A stretch of DNA of 64,000 nt from Ruminiclostridium sufflavum DSM 19573 (GCF_003208175.1 NZ_QKMR01000010.1:108916-172915), one strand, 5' to 3'. Counted from the first letter of the stretch, positions 10,501 through 19,965 are shown. Notes: generated from the sequence alone by a model not told the origin. Program-made: numbers and translations.

Positions 10501-11386
10501 TAACCAGACAGTCATGTATTCTGTCCCATGCTGAACTTATAGCCCCTTCATTTCCATGAATATCTTTTCTTACTGCGGCATCAAAAATATTAAGCAGACT
10601 GCAAAGGGCATCTGCATCCTCTTCAAATACAGGCAGGTACTTTTCCAGTCCCAAAGCAAATTTCAGCCTGCTGCATGCCTGCTCCATAATATCCCGCAAA
10701 CCCTCAAGCCTCATTTTTACAGCTTCAAGCAATATTTTTCCCCATACGGTATCTGCAAAATCCATTTCTAAATCAAGCTTATAGCTTTCAATCTGCTTGT
10801 CTAACCATTTCTGCGGCCACGGACAGCTCTGGACAAAACCGTATATATTAAGAACCAGCTCTTGTATTCTTCGGTCATCCCTGTTGCTTCCATAGGATTC
10901 AAGCAATTCAAAAAAATCCTCATTATTTTCTTCATTTTCGTATATTTCCTCAAACAGCTCGTCCAGAGCCTCCGACTTCAGCAGAGCTGCCTCTGTCTCA
11001 TCAAGAATTCTGAACTTGGGGTCAATATCAATACTCTGAAAATTGTTTCTGATAACCTCAAGACAAAAGGAGTGGATTGTGGTTATAGAGGCCTTGCTCA
11101 AAAGCGCAAGCTGTCTCTGCATGCTTTTTACCGCCTTATTTCCCTCAATGGCCTTTGATATTGCCGCCCCGATTCGCTCTCTCATTTCTGTTGCAGCTGC
11201 ATTGGTAAATGTCACTACAAGCAGCGAGTCAATATCAACCGGTGTTTTTTCATCTATTATTTTTTGGATTATTCTCTCAACCAATACGGCTGTTTTTCCA
11301 GCACCTGCCGCTGCTGCAACCAGCAGATTGCAGTTGTTTTCGGTTATAGCGGCATACTGCTCTTTTGTCCATTTCATTTCAGGCAT
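7565..11386 (-). CDS. addA: AddA, ATP-dependent helicase/nuclease subunit A
   Basis: AddAB is the Gram-positive equivalent of RecBCD. It resects double-strand breaks and loads RecA. This 1273-residue subunit has an UvrD/SF1A helicase domain with Walker A AAAAGAGKT at 24-32, L-V-D-E-Y-Q-D-S motif II, M-V-G-D-V-K-Q-S-I-Y-R-F motif III, S-I-H-K-S-K-G-L-E-F and G-M-T-R-A-R-E motif VI. It ends in a RecB-family nuclease domain with G-V-V-D...L-I-D-Y-K-T-D. Length is normal. It lies 59 bp after addB, with GGGGAG before its ATG, so the two are an operon. Confidence 0.96.
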   Translation of the reverse strand: MPEMKWTKEQYAAITENNCNLLVAAAAGAGKTAVLVERIIQKIIDEKTPVDIDSLLVVTFTNAAATEMRERIGAAISKAIEGNKAVKSMQRQLALLSKASITTIHSFCLEVIRNNFQSIDIDPKFRILDETEAALLKSEALDELFEEIYENEENNEDFFELLESYGSNRDDRRIQELVLNIYGFVQSCPWPQKWLDKQIESYKLDLEMDFADTVWGKILLEAVKMRLEGLRDIMEQACSRLKFALGLEKYLPVFEEDADALCSLLNIFDAAVRKDIHGNEGAISSAWDRIHDCLVNIEFGTLPRCAKEADKQVQEEVRKIRDELKAYIRNLKEEVFLFRSQEIISDLSKMYPVLKCLTRLVSAFENKYAVKKNQRASVDFNDLEHFCLKILSGTDEEGNLCPTEAAKAYKEKYSEILVDEYQDSNSVQEIIINMISKEDAGTPNVFMVGDVKQSIYRFRQARPELFLDKYNSYSGQEKGLYRKILLFKNFRSRKEVIDGVNLIFKQIMSEGVSELDYTDSEKLNPAAVFPANNEEGRKTGGKVELHLIETASSNDSAGEALENGGYEEETDMSENNDEAEILDNLQKEARVVADRIAELLRPDGKGRKFSVLDKKTNKYRDLQFKDIVILLRTTKNWTDVFTEELMKSGIPTFADTGNGFFKTPEIQVILSLLQIIDNPYQDIPLLSVLRSPIAGFSTGDLAELRLADRKSSLFEALNVLASGEKESSLKARNFLGKLKEWRDMSMYMSTHKLIWQLYNDTGYFSIAGAMHDGERKQANLRVLFERALQFESTSYKGLFNFISFIDKLKTNKGDMGSAKILGENDNVVRLMSIHKSKGLEFPVVFLCGCGKKFNFQDMYKGILLHQELGFGPDFVDYKRRIKYPSAPKLAIGQRLKTETLSEEMRILYVGMTRAREKLIITGAVNSLEKSAKKWLDLSRAKQEKFPAYDILKAQNYLDWLCPSIMRHCSYDSLKGEGFFFKEAAVPEVLSGVRLHSSGEEIPWDLSAHNGREAAAPIVVRQEENHIDTAEWLKSDNRADLISINEIKRRLNWKYQYGSFASIPSKISVTEIKRFFNINNEGEDTPINKQSSIKKPLFLQEKKGLSSAEKGTVMHFVMQHIDFNNKNIENQLAGMVKLELITQKQAEAVEVGKISEFVLSPICRRMLASGRFYREVPFNIELPFEELYPAAEVNITEENILLQGVVDCYFEEEDKIILIDYKTDYISKGSSLEEIKKKYGIQLSYYSRALEMLTGLQVSERYVYLFYTGELLEM

Positions 11387-11445
11387 TTATTACTCCCCTT
11401 CTTTTCTCCTTATAGCCTTTTAAGTATAAGTACTTCCGTACAGAA

Positions 11446-14400
11446 TTATTTTTCCTCTGATTGAGTCATCAGCTTCCAGACAGCTTCATCCTCCTTGTCA
11501 TGCAGCACGATAAAGCTATTTTCCTTCTGTGCAAGGTCAAATTGACACACAGATGAATAGCTGCAAAATTGGCATGAGGTTATTTTTTTCTTTTTATATG
11601 GCTTAATCGGAACCTGTCCTTTCATCAATTCGGAGCAGATGTCCTTAAGCAGCTTTTTCACGTATGTCCTCAGCACTATAAACTGATCAAGGGATGCTGC
11701 CGACGATCTTCCCAAGACATTGTCCTTGTTTATTCTTGCAGGAATAATCCTTGAGCTTCCTTCAATTGTATTGTCCATATACTTTATCAGCTGTACGTCT
11801 GCCAGCAGCAGTCCTTTCATTTTAAGCTTTTTTATTATGGCTGCTTCAATTTCCTCTGGAGTGGATATTCCGCTGCAGCTTATTATAGGGTCATCAATTT
11901 TAAAATAAAGCATTCCTGCCGGATAAAACTTGCTGTTCTCCTGCTTTTCAGCATTCTCCCACAAAGCGTCCAGATAAGTTATCAGCTGCATCTGAAGCCC
12001 GTAATACACATCGGAAAGCTTGAAGTCCTTATTTCCCGATTTATAGTCAACTATTCTCAAATATGTTCCGTCCTCTGTTTTCAAGGCATCTACCCTGTCA
12101 ATTCTGCCTGTCAGAGTAACCTTGTGTCCAGATTCAAGCTCAATAACAACCGGCGGATAGCTTCCTCCTTCACCGAAATCAAGCTCATAGCCCACAGGTT
12201 CAAAGCTGCACATTCGTATATGCTCTGAAATAAGCCATACAGACCTTGTTACAACTCTTTTAAGCCTCAGGGCCAAGGCCTTGAATCTTTTTGAGCCTCC
12301 CAGAATCGTATTTTTCATCCCCTTAAGAAGCTCATCCACTATTATGGATATCTGTTCCGCACACCAGTCCTTATCAAAAGCTCTCCACGAGATATTCTGC
12401 TCCTCAAGCATTTTTGAAAATTTTTCAATCACCGTATGCATAAAGGTTCCTACATCCGGAGGACTCATCTGATATATTTTTCTCTCTTTGGCACCCAAGC
12501 CGTACTGTATATAATAGGCAAAGGGACAGGAGATATATTTTTCAAGCCTTGATACACTTGAGTAAGCATTGCTTCCATACAATTCCCTGATTTTTTCAGT
12601 ATCTACAGGCAAGGCTATGTTTCTGTATTTCAAGGCGTTGAGCATCATGGCACATCTTTCCTTCCAGTCCGGCTGACCGGAAAACCATGAAAATACATCA
12701 ATCCACATCCCGCTGATGTCCATCCCGTCATTTTTCTGTCTCAAGGCCGAAACCAATTGGTTGAATACAGGAGCGGGTGCTGAGACAGCTTCGATTTGCC
12801 GGCGCATTGTCACCGGCTTCTGGAGATTACTTTTTTCGGAAATTTGGGGGAACAGCTTTTTCATTTTTGAAATGATTGAGGAAGGCCTCATGGTTTTCCC
12901 TTCATGATCTGCAATAGGCCAGCTCAGGCGCAGAAACCTCCCGGGTGTTGTCAAAACCCTGTAAATAAGCTGCTGCTCATCAAACACACGGGATTTTGTA
13001 TCATTAGCCAGTTCAATACCCTTTTTACTTAGGGCCGCTCTGTCTCCATCAGTCAAAATTCCTTCGCTCATTCCGGAGGAAGGAAATATTCCGTCATTTG
13101 TTCCAAGTACGTATAGTGCCTTGATTTCATGACTCTTTGAATGTTCGGCGCTTCCTACGAGAACCTGATCAAGAGATGCCGGTATGGAAGAAATCTTATA
13201 TTCCTCCAGCCCTATCTTTAAAGTATTTGTAAATCTTTCAAGTCCGAAGGCTTCCTCCCCCATCACTTCAACTGCCTGATCAAAAACATCCATTAATATA
13301 TTCCAGACCTGTTCATATTCATTAGCCAGCCTTAGCAAGCCATCACGCGTGAACTGCCGTATCTGCTCTTCAATTCTGCCTTGAACACCTATTTCAACCA
13401 AATAATCATACAGGCAGGCGCAAATGTCCGAAGCCTTGTTTCTGCCCTTTATTCTTCTTCTGAAACGTAAAAGCGGCTCACATATTTCTTTGCGCGTTTC
13501 ATTTATCTCTGTTAGCAGCCGGTCATTTTCAGCACTCTGCCTTTCCTCGGATACAAGCTCCGGGCTTATTGTCCAGTCTGTATTCTGAGTCCAGCGCTTG
13601 CCTCTTATACCGCAGGCCAGAACATAATTTTCAATTCTGTCTATTTTTGTCTCATCAATTCCGGTCAGCCCTGATTTTAAATAGCGAAAAACCGTTTCAT
13701 AGGACCAATTTTCTATAAAGATATCAAGCATGGCTAAAACCAATCTTACCAGAGGATTACCGGTTATTTCTTCTTTTGAGTCAATAAAGCATGGTATTCC
13801 GTATTCTTCAAAGATTACCTCTATCAGACTTTCGTAGCCCTCAAGCTTTCTGGTTACCACCGTTATATCCTTATACCTGAGACCGTTGTCACGGCACTGC
13901 CTGATAATATCCCCGGCGCATTCCTCAATCTCCGAATATATATTTACCGCTTCAAAGAGCTCAATATCTTGTGTGGGCTTGCGATAACAGCTGTATGGAT
14001 ATGTATAGAAATTTGCCTCAAGAAAGCCTAGCTCTTCACTTTCTATAAATCTGGGAGGCTTTGTGCCATTAAGTCCGATTGGCGGAGCAACTGAAACTGA
14101 ATTGTTCCGGGCTATATTCATAAACTTCCTGTAGGACCTTTTGGCAGATGAAAATACATCTGCCTGATCGGTAAAGCCCTCATCCTCCAAAACATCAGTG
14201 CCTATTGTAATGGTAAGCCTGTCCGCTTTTTGCATAAGTCTTGAAATTACGGCATATTCCTGCGGAGTAAAGCCTGAAAACCCGTCAATCCAGATATCTG
14301 CATTGTCATACATATCCGTTGCATCCAGCTTATTTGCCAGAATAGTCAGTTCATCATCGGCATCTCTGTATCTTTTTGAAAGCATATTTTCAAACTGGGA

Positions 14401-14889
14401 ATAAATTAATTTGATTTCACCCAGCTTCCGGCTTAAATAGCTATCCCCATTGAGCTCTTTCAAAGCAGTATCAAGATTATCGGGATGAACATCGTATCTT
14501 TTCAGCTCTGTAATCAGTGCTGAAACAGTGCTTACAAAGCCCTTGCAATTTGCCGGCTTATGGAAAACAGCAAATTCATCCTTATTTTTATTCAATATCT
14601 GATATATAATCATGCTTTTGCCGGCAGGATGAATATGAGGATATGTTATTCCCCCCACTTCGTTAAGAACTCTGTATGCCATTCTTCGAAAGCTGAGGAC
14701 CTCTGTTTTAAGGATTCCTCCCGTTTTCAGAACATTTATCAGATCTCGCTCTGCCTGCAGGGTATATTGCTCCGGGACAAGCAGCACTAACTTTTTGGAA
14801 TTATCTTCAATAAGCTTTGATTTTATCTGATTCAAGCAATGAAAGGATTTTCCGGAGCCGGCTCTTCCATATATAAATTGAAGGCTCAT
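11446..14889 (-). CDS. addB: AddB, ATP-dependent helicase/nuclease subunit B
   Basis: This is the second subunit of AddAB: an inactivated helicase fold that scans for Chi, plus a RecB-type nuclease. The 1147-residue protein begins with Walker A GRAGSGKS at residues 8-15. The nuclease motif L-R-I-V-D-Y-K-S-G-N-K and four iron-sulphur cysteines are visible: one in Y-I-S-C-P-F, and C-x2-C-x5-C near the C-terminus. All elements of a working subunit are present. GGAG precedes the ATG, and addA follows. Confidence 0.96.
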   Translation of the reverse strand: MSLQFIYGRAGSGKSFHCLNQIKSKLIEDNSKKLVLLVPEQYTLQAERDLINVLKTGGILKTEVLSFRRMAYRVLNEVGGITYPHIHPAGKSMIIYQILNKNKDEFAVFHKPANCKGFVSTVSALITELKRYDVHPDNLDTALKELNGDSYLSRKLGEIKLIYSQFENMLSKRYRDADDELTILANKLDATDMYDNADIWIDGFSGFTPQEYAVISRLMQKADRLTITIGTDVLEDEGFTDQADVFSSAKRSYRKFMNIARNNSVSVAPPIGLNGTKPPRFIESEELGFLEANFYTYPYSCYRKPTQDIELFEAVNIYSEIEECAGDIIRQCRDNGLRYKDITVVTRKLEGYESLIEVIFEEYGIPCFIDSKEEITGNPLVRLVLAMLDIFIENWSYETVFRYLKSGLTGIDETKIDRIENYVLACGIRGKRWTQNTDWTISPELVSEERQSAENDRLLTEINETRKEICEPLLRFRRRIKGRNKASDICACLYDYLVEIGVQGRIEEQIRQFTRDGLLRLANEYEQVWNILMDVFDQAVEVMGEEAFGLERFTNTLKIGLEEYKISSIPASLDQVLVGSAEHSKSHEIKALYVLGTNDGIFPSSGMSEGILTDGDRAALSKKGIELANDTKSRVFDEQQLIYRVLTTPGRFLRLSWPIADHEGKTMRPSSIISKMKKLFPQISEKSNLQKPVTMRRQIEAVSAPAPVFNQLVSALRQKNDGMDISGMWIDVFSWFSGQPDWKERCAMMLNALKYRNIALPVDTEKIRELYGSNAYSSVSRLEKYISCPFAYYIQYGLGAKERKIYQMSPPDVGTFMHTVIEKFSKMLEEQNISWRAFDKDWCAEQISIIVDELLKGMKNTILGGSKRFKALALRLKRVVTRSVWLISEHIRMCSFEPVGYELDFGEGGSYPPVVIELESGHKVTLTGRIDRVDALKTEDGTYLRIVDYKSGNKDFKLSDVYYGLQMQLITYLDALWENAEKQENSKFYPAGMLYFKIDDPIISCSGISTPEEIEAAIIKKLKMKGLLLADVQLIKYMDNTIEGSSRIIPARINKDNVLGRSSAASLDQFIVLRTYVKKLLKDICSELMKGQVPIKPYKKKKITSCQFCSYSSVCQFDLAQKENSFIVLHDKEDEAVWKLMTQSEEK

Positions 14890-14921
14890 AATTTACTCCT
14901 TTATATTTGGCATTTGTTACA

Positions 14922-15872
14922 TCAGCTTACTGTCTTATCAAGCAGCTTCCTTTTTTCGGATATAAATGCCGCGGTAATTACATAAAACAGAGCACCGGTA
15001 ATTATTGCCGATAAAAGCGAACTGCCCGGCTCAAATCTCGATGTATAGAATATGGTATTTGTAGGCAGCGCACCGTCAGGATACCCTACAATCAAAAAGC
15101 ATATCAGATTATTGACTGTGTGGGCTCCCATAGCTGCTTCAAGCGAATTTGTTTTTATTGTTATTAAAGCCAGCATTGCCCCTACCGCAAAATAGTTCAG
15201 TAGCATGCATATTGTACTGGGTACCCCCAATTTGTTTGATGCGTATACCTCAGGGTTTGCCAGATGCGGCAATGTGAATAAAAATCCGGATATCAATGAA
15301 AGAACAACCCCATTTTTTATTTTAAGTCCAAAGCTTTGAATTACATAGCCTCTGAACACCAGCTCCTCAGTACAGGCTTGAAGCGGAGTCATTATTAGGA
15401 TTACAGGCAGAGCAATCCAGAATCTTGAAGAATCAAAGGTCATTGAATATGTTTCCGGATAAATAAGGTAATCCAAAGCTGTTCCTGCTAAAAGAAGGGC
15501 TCCATACACAAAAAAGCCTGTAAAAAACCTGCTCCTCTTTACCTTGGGCATCGTTGTTATAAGCGTGATAAAAGGTCTGTAATGAATATACCTTACTGCA
15601 ATAAACACACCCAAAAGCATTAAATATATGGATAAATTAGTAAGTATATATGTTGGCAAGGGTGACAGATATTTTTCCAAAAAAGCCATTGAATCCGTCA
15701 TAGAAACGGCATCAAACAAAGCCTCCCTATTAGTAAGAAAAACATAAACCAACGGAACAGAAATTATTATTGAACCGATAAACAAATAAAAATATAATAT
15801 TACAGATACAGAAGCCACAAATCTGGAAGGTTTGATATTCCCCAGCTCAGCCATTTGTTCATATTTTGTCAT
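14922..15872 (-). CDS. CPBP (CAAX/Abi) family intramembrane metalloprotease
   Basis: This 316-residue polytopic protein has about eight hydrophobic segments and the CPBP motifs: T-E-E-L-V-F-R-G (EExxxR glutamates), F-x4-H in L-F-T-L-P-H, and H-T-V-N-N. Family members are glutamate/histidine-type intramembrane proteases related to Rce1, and many bacterial ones belong to stress or bacteriocin-immunity pathways. The substrate is unknown. The ATG at 15872 was chosen because GGAGG lies 11 bases upstream; the longer TTG frame would start on that site. It lies 32 bp upstream of addB on the same strand, so co-transcription is possible. Confidence 0.85.
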   Translation of the reverse strand: MTKYEQMAELGNIKPSRFVASVSVILYFYLFIGSIIISVPLVYVFLTNREALFDAVSMTDSMAFLEKYLSPLPTYILTNLSIYLMLLGVFIAVRYIHYRPFITLITTMPKVKRSRFFTGFFVYGALLLAGTALDYLIYPETYSMTFDSSRFWIALPVILIMTPLQACTEELVFRGYVIQSFGLKIKNGVVLSLISGFLFTLPHLANPEVYASNKLGVPSTICMLLNYFAVGAMLALITIKTNSLEAAMGAHTVNNLICFLIVGYPDGALPTNTIFYTSRFEPGSSLLSAIITGALFYVITAAFISEKRKLLDKTVS

Positions 15873-16004
15873 CTTCAGGAAAACCTCCAAAAAAATATCT
15901 TTTAAAAATAACAGCTCCTTTTATTATAGCATTCTCTGAAAAAATTTAAAATCCCTTTGGAGGTCAAAAACATTAGTATAATTAATCTTGCTTACAGCAG
16001 CAAA

Positions 16005-17702
16005 CTAGAAAGCTGTGTGTCTCCTGTTCAAGAAAGCCAGAGCATTTGCAGCCTCCATACCGCTTTTCAAGGCACCCTGCTGCCAGCGGTGCAGTGCCGA
16101 CACATGCTCTCCCGCAAAGAAAACCCGGTTATTGTATTCAGGAAGTGTCATTTCCCATGAAAACAGCTTTTTCTGCCCGGGTGTAAAGTAGCAGAAAGCT
16201 CCTCTGAACAAAGGATCATTATCCCATACCTGAGACTTGGAAGCCGTTACAACGGAATCAAGAGTTCCTTTTCTCAGGCCATGCACCTCTTCAACATTTT
16301 GCTTTATTTTTTCAATTCTGTCGTTCTCGGTCATATTCCCCAACCGTACCGCATCCATATTAAAATTATATGATGCCAGAAGCACTCCGGGTTCTGCTTC
16401 AGAAGGCTGTTTGTTATTATCGGAGGGATACCAAATAGTAGTTATCGGCAAATCCGTATAAGAGCCTCCTCCGAATATACCCTGTTCCTCCCAGAATTTT
16501 CTGCTGCAATTTAAAATTGTCTTCTGGGCATTGCCATAAGTCACTTCTTTAATCGCCTGCATTTTTCGGCTGCTGAACATAGGCATTATATCCATTGTCC
16601 TCAATACCGAAAACGGAACTGTGCATACAACATAGTCAAAATTTTCATACTGAGTGCTATTTTTCTGATTGTCTTCAAATGCCAATGTGACACTTTCCCC
16701 ATCTGCCTCATTATAAATGCCCTTCACGTAATTTCCGGCTTTCCACCTGATATCGCCAAGCAGCTCCTCAGGAATACCGGGATAGTATTCTGCCGGCTGC
16801 TTACTTATGAAGGATTTATAAAATGCCTGCGGCAGATTTACCATTCCGCCTTTTATCTGATACAAGAACCAGAAATTTACCGGAAAATATTCCTGAACCA
16901 TATCCACAAAGCTATGATATAAAAATTCTCCTCCGATGGGAAAGAGATTTGCCAAAAGATTTATTGCACCCTGACTCAGCTTCATCCATTCAAACATCTG
17001 CCTTGTGCTCAGACTGTCCCAGAATAATAATTGCCTGCTGTAGGACGGTTTGACCTGAAGGATTTCTTTTCTGACCTTCGAAGGAGCCTTCAGTACAGGT
17101 GCTTCAATTCCGTAATAGCCCAGCTCCTGCCATGGAGTCCCGGACTCCCAGGGCGAGAGGTTATAACCGGGGTATATATACTTCATAACATTTTCCCCAT
17201 AAGGATCATTGCGTACTCCCGTTTGGTGCAAATATATAAAGGCCTTGGGGTCTGTCTGGATAAAAGGCTCTGTGGCAAGCTTAAAAAGCTTGATATAATG
17301 CCATACCGTCTCATGATTTACCGGAATACGCATAGCTCCAAGCTCACCGTACAGCTTCCTTTCCCTATCAAAATAATATGTATATACCCTGCCTCCTATC
17401 CTGTCTCCTGAAGCCTCAAAGATTGTTATATCAAAGCCCAGCTTTCTCAGCTCAAACGCAGCAGACAAACCCGCCAGACCTCCTCCTATAACTCCTACAC
17501 GCTTGCCCTTGAAGCTGCCGGGGGAAGAAACAGAGGTTATTTCCTCCGGAGGCGACATTGCTTTAAAAATATTTTCATAGTCCTCCGTATGACAGGTTCT
17601 GTAAAGTGCGTAATAAGCCATTATATTTCTTTCTTCATCTGTGGGATTATCCGGCTGCGAAGGTCTCGGCGCATTGGAATAAAGAAGCTTAGGACAGATC
17701 AT
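16005..17702 (-). CDS. Flavin monoamine oxidase / L-amino-acid oxidase family protein
   Basis: This 565-residue FAD enzyme has a Rossmann motif V-I-G-G-G-L-A-G-L-S starting near residue 70, followed by F-E-A-S-G-D-R-I-G-G-R-V and the substrate-domain G-E-L-G-A-M-R-I-P. The C-terminal F-F-A-G-E-H...H-R-W-Q-Q-G-A is the second FAD-contact motif. The architecture matches MAO/LAAO-type amine oxidases, which oxidatively deaminate amines or amino acids. The 70-residue N-terminal extension before the FAD motif is also seen in bacterial LAAO-like proteins. No signal peptide is seen, so it is cytoplasmic. The substrate is unknown. The ATG follows GGTGGAG. Confidence 0.85.
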   Translation of the reverse strand: MICPKLLYSNAPRPSQPDNPTDEERNIMAYYALYRTCHTEDYENIFKAMSPPEEITSVSSPGSFKGKRVGVIGGGLAGLSAAFELRKLGFDITIFEASGDRIGGRVYTYYFDRERKLYGELGAMRIPVNHETVWHYIKLFKLATEPFIQTDPKAFIYLHQTGVRNDPYGENVMKYIYPGYNLSPWESGTPWQELGYYGIEAPVLKAPSKVRKEILQVKPSYSRQLLFWDSLSTRQMFEWMKLSQGAINLLANLFPIGGEFLYHSFVDMVQEYFPVNFWFLYQIKGGMVNLPQAFYKSFISKQPAEYYPGIPEELLGDIRWKAGNYVKGIYNEADGESVTLAFEDNQKNSTQYENFDYVVCTVPFSVLRTMDIMPMFSSRKMQAIKEVTYGNAQKTILNCSRKFWEEQGIFGGGSYTDLPITTIWYPSDNNKQPSEAEPGVLLASYNFNMDAVRLGNMTENDRIEKIKQNVEEVHGLRKGTLDSVVTASKSQVWDNDPLFRGAFCYFTPGQKKLFSWEMTLPEYNNRVFFAGEHVSALHRWQQGALKSGMEAANALAFLNRRHTAF

Positions 17703-17893
17703 TATTTCTCCACCTCATAAATCTCGGTCATTCTAATCATATATTATGAGCTGCGAGTTAAAAATGTTATTTTTTCCGTTTATCACCTTTGGCTTGTTGA
17801 TTTTTTAATTAACGCATATTTTCGGGAATAATTTTTTAACATCAGGCTATTATAAAGATGAATATAATAAACGGTTTATTGGAGGAATTCCAT

Positions 17894-18175
17894 ATGAGTG
17901 AATCAGGCTTAGTCTGTCCCTTATGCGCAAGCACAAGCTTCTGTGTAAAATATGAGGCTACCTATGTTTATTCTTATCTTATTGATTCTGATGCTCCGGG
18001 CATAAAGAACACAGAGGAATTTCTTCCGTTTCTGTTTGACAGCCGGGAGCAAAAAGAAACAAAGCAATTTATAGAATGCGGAAAATGCGGTGCTAAATTT
18101 AATTGTTACTTTAATCAATGGGACAATAAAATAGATATAACAGATTTACAGTCCGCCTTGAAAAAACAGCCGTAA
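17894..18175 (+). CDS. Small zinc-ribbon protein of unknown function
   Basis: A 93-residue protein with two knuckles, C-P-L-C near the N-terminus and C-G-K-C near residue 65, which together make a four-cysteine zinc ribbon split by an acidic insert. I do not recognise the family. The start at 17894 was preferred over the upstream in-frame ATG at 17858 because GGAGG (17881-17885) sits eight bases before it. It is monocistronic and diverges from the amine oxidase; a possible role in nucleic-acid or protein binding is only a guess. Confidence 0.75.
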   Translation: MSESGLVCPLCASTSFCVKYEATYVYSYLIDSDAPGIKNTEEFLPFLFDSREQKETKQFIECGKCGAKFNCYFNQWDNKIDITDLQSALKKQP

Positions 18176-18344
18176 TAATATCCTTCCGATATTTTATCAT
18201 GCGGGGCCTTGAACCATAATTGATTTTGAGTACAGCTCTTCTTCACAAAAGTATATGTACGGATTTTTCCACGTGTCATTTTTACTTATATGGGAAGTAT
18301 AATATTGTATTTCTAAAAATAATTACGAAAGAGGTTGATGCATA

Positions 18345-18764
18345 ATGAAAGTAAAAGATATTATGACTAAAAATGTGACTTATGTCAATCCGGCCACAAC
18401 TGTTACAGAAACAGCACACCTTATGCAGATGCATAATATAGGAGCCATTCCTGTATGTGACCAAAGCGGCGTAGTAGGGATAGTAACCGACAGAGATATT
18501 GTTGTCAGATCTGTTGCCCCCGGCAAAAATCCTCAGATGACTGCCGTTAAAGACGTTATGACAGCAGGCGTATCCACTGTATCCCCTGAAATGGATATGA
18601 AAGAGGTTGCAAAGCAAATGGCCAGCAGTCAGATAAGAAGAGTTCCGGTAATAGACAATAACACCTTGGTTGGTATAGTAGCTCTTGGAGATGTGGCAGT
18701 CGATGCCAAATATGATACCGAAGTGGCAGATACTCTGGTTAATATTTCAAAGCCCACAAAATAA
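18345..18764 (+). CDS. Tandem CBS-domain protein
   Basis: This 139-residue protein consists of two CBS motifs and nothing else: D-I-M-T...I-P-V-C-D...G-I-V-T-D-R-D in the first half and D-V-M-T...V-P-V-I-D...G-I-V-A-L-G-D in the second. Such stand-alone pairs bind adenine nucleotides and often act as energy or redox sensors. Partner and output are unknown. The ATG at 18345 follows AGAGG; a TATAAT-like hexamer lies near 18296. A hairpin at 18796 ends the gene. Confidence 0.88.
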   Translation: MKVKDIMTKNVTYVNPATTVTETAHLMQMHNIGAIPVCDQSGVVGIVTDRDIVVRSVAPGKNPQMTAVKDVMTAGVSTVSPEMDMKEVAKQMASSQIRRVPVIDNNTLVGIVALGDVAVDAKYDTEVADTLVNISKPTK

Positions 18765-18795
18765 TAGCATTCAGCTTAGCTCCCGTAGAAATAAG

Positions 18796-18817
18796 GCCGG
18801 ATAATATACTATCCGGC
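18796..18817. terminator. Hairpin terminator after the CBS gene
   Basis: GCCGGATA / TATCCGGC form a perfect 8-bp stem with a 6-nt loop, 32 bp after the CBS stop and just beyond the stop of the convergent pseudogene. T tracts are modest on both sides. Confidence 0.6.
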
Positions 18818-18831
18818 TTCAATATACCATG

Positions 18832-19073
18832 CTATTCCTCTTCAAATAAAGGTGTTGAAAAATATCTTTCCGCTGTGTAGGGAAGCACCGTTACAACCGT
18901 TTTCCCTTTACCGAGCTTTTTAATCATATTGAACGCAGCTCTTGTTTTTATTGAGCTGCCGACGTTCAGCCCTTCAAATTTCACCAGTACTTCCGCACTC
19001 TCCGGCTATTCATATGATTCAGGCGAATAATAGGCGTATGTCCTATTGCTTCCAGCACGTTATTGCATATCAT
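18832..19073 (-). pseudogene. Decayed cysteine synthase (cysK-like) remnant
   Basis: On the minus strand an ATG at 19073, behind a GAAAGGG site, reads N-V-L-E-A-I-G-H-T-P-I-I-R-L-N-H, the N-terminus of O-acetylserine sulfhydrylases. The frame then breaks. In another frame V-L-V-K-F-E-G-L-N-V-G-S-S-I-K-T-R-A-A-F-N-M-I follows, containing the region of the PLP-lysine. It then jumps directly to K-T-V-V-T-V-L-P...E-R-Y-F-S-T-P-L-F-E, the C-terminus. About 200 central residues are missing and at least one frameshift is present, so no active enzyme can be made. Confidence 0.85.
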
Positions 19074-19431
19074 AAAACATTGCCCTTTCATGTTATGTAA
19101 TAATACATATTATTTATAATTTGTAAAAAATGATATTTCAAAATACATACTGCTTATAACATTTCTTTAATCATTAAGCAAGTGCTTAAAAATATTTTAT
19201 ATGCGGCTCTTACCGGCTGGAAGCTCTGTTTAAAACCGGCTGTATCAATATGAGCATACAAATAACTATAAAAAAATCATACTCAAATATTAATAAGCAT
19301 AATATTTAATAACAGCTTAATATTTCCACAATTCTTTGCCCAAATTGGCGTGGAGTCCGCTTGAAAAGCTCAAATAACAGAGTTTGTAAAAACATCCATG
19401 CTTTGAGCACAACGAAAGGAATGTTGTCAGT
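19074..19431. other. Intergenic region with a truncated leader-element copy
   Basis: No gene is seen. It is mostly AT-rich. At 19338-19370 a fragment containing GCCCAAATTGGCGTGGAG and GCTTGAAAAGC matches the leader element found before remA, a GGDEF-EAL gene and the LiaF-like gene, but the upstream half is lost and it does not adjoin a start codon. Confidence 0.5.
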
Positions 19432-19941
19432 ATGAGTTATACAAATCCATCAGGTCTGCCTCAGGGTACGGCAGATAAAATAACAAATAAGCTCAGACAG
19501 ATTATTATTGCAGAAATAATAGCTATCAATGGATATCAAAGTCATATCGCCAACTCTAATATGTCGGATATCAATAAGGTTTGGCATCACATCCTTCTGG
19601 ATGAGAAAAGACACTATTGTCAGGTTCTTGATTTGCTCAGAAAATATGACCCTGTCGAGTTCAAATATTCTGTAAACCAGCACGAAAGCACCTCCGGCCG
19701 TATTTCACAAATGCAGCTTTACAAGCCTGCCTATGATAAGCAAATTATTTTGAATAATCTTAGAGAAGACATAAAGGGTGAATTGGAAGCTGTTATACTT
19801 TATGAGGCGGAGTTATCCAATTTTTCCCAGAAAGACATCCGCACTGCTATCAAAATAATCATAGATGATGAAAAAGAACATACTGAGCACCTGTCAAAAA
19901 CTCTTTTAAAATATGACAATGATTTAGCAGGCCTAAAATAG
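19432..19941 (+). CDS. Ferritin-like diiron-fold protein
   Basis: This 169-residue helical protein has two repeats of the carboxylate-bridged diiron pattern: E-I-I-A-I-N-G-Y-Q with D-E-K-R-H, and E-L-E-A-V-I-L-Y-E with D-E-K-E-H. That gives four helices, as in rubrerythrin and ferritin-like domains. No rubredoxin C-x2-C domain is present. It may bind iron or scavenge peroxide, but the exact activity is unknown. The ATG follows GAAAGGA. It is monocistronic with a strong terminator. Confidence 0.8.
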   Translation: MSYTNPSGLPQGTADKITNKLRQIIIAEIIAINGYQSHIANSNMSDINKVWHHILLDEKRHYCQVLDLLRKYDPVEFKYSVNQHESTSGRISQMQLYKPAYDKQIILNNLREDIKGELEAVILYEAELSNFSQKDIRTAIKIIIDDEKEHTEHLSKTLLKYDNDLAGLK

Positions 19942-19965
19942 AAAAAAGGAAATTCAGGCAATATC

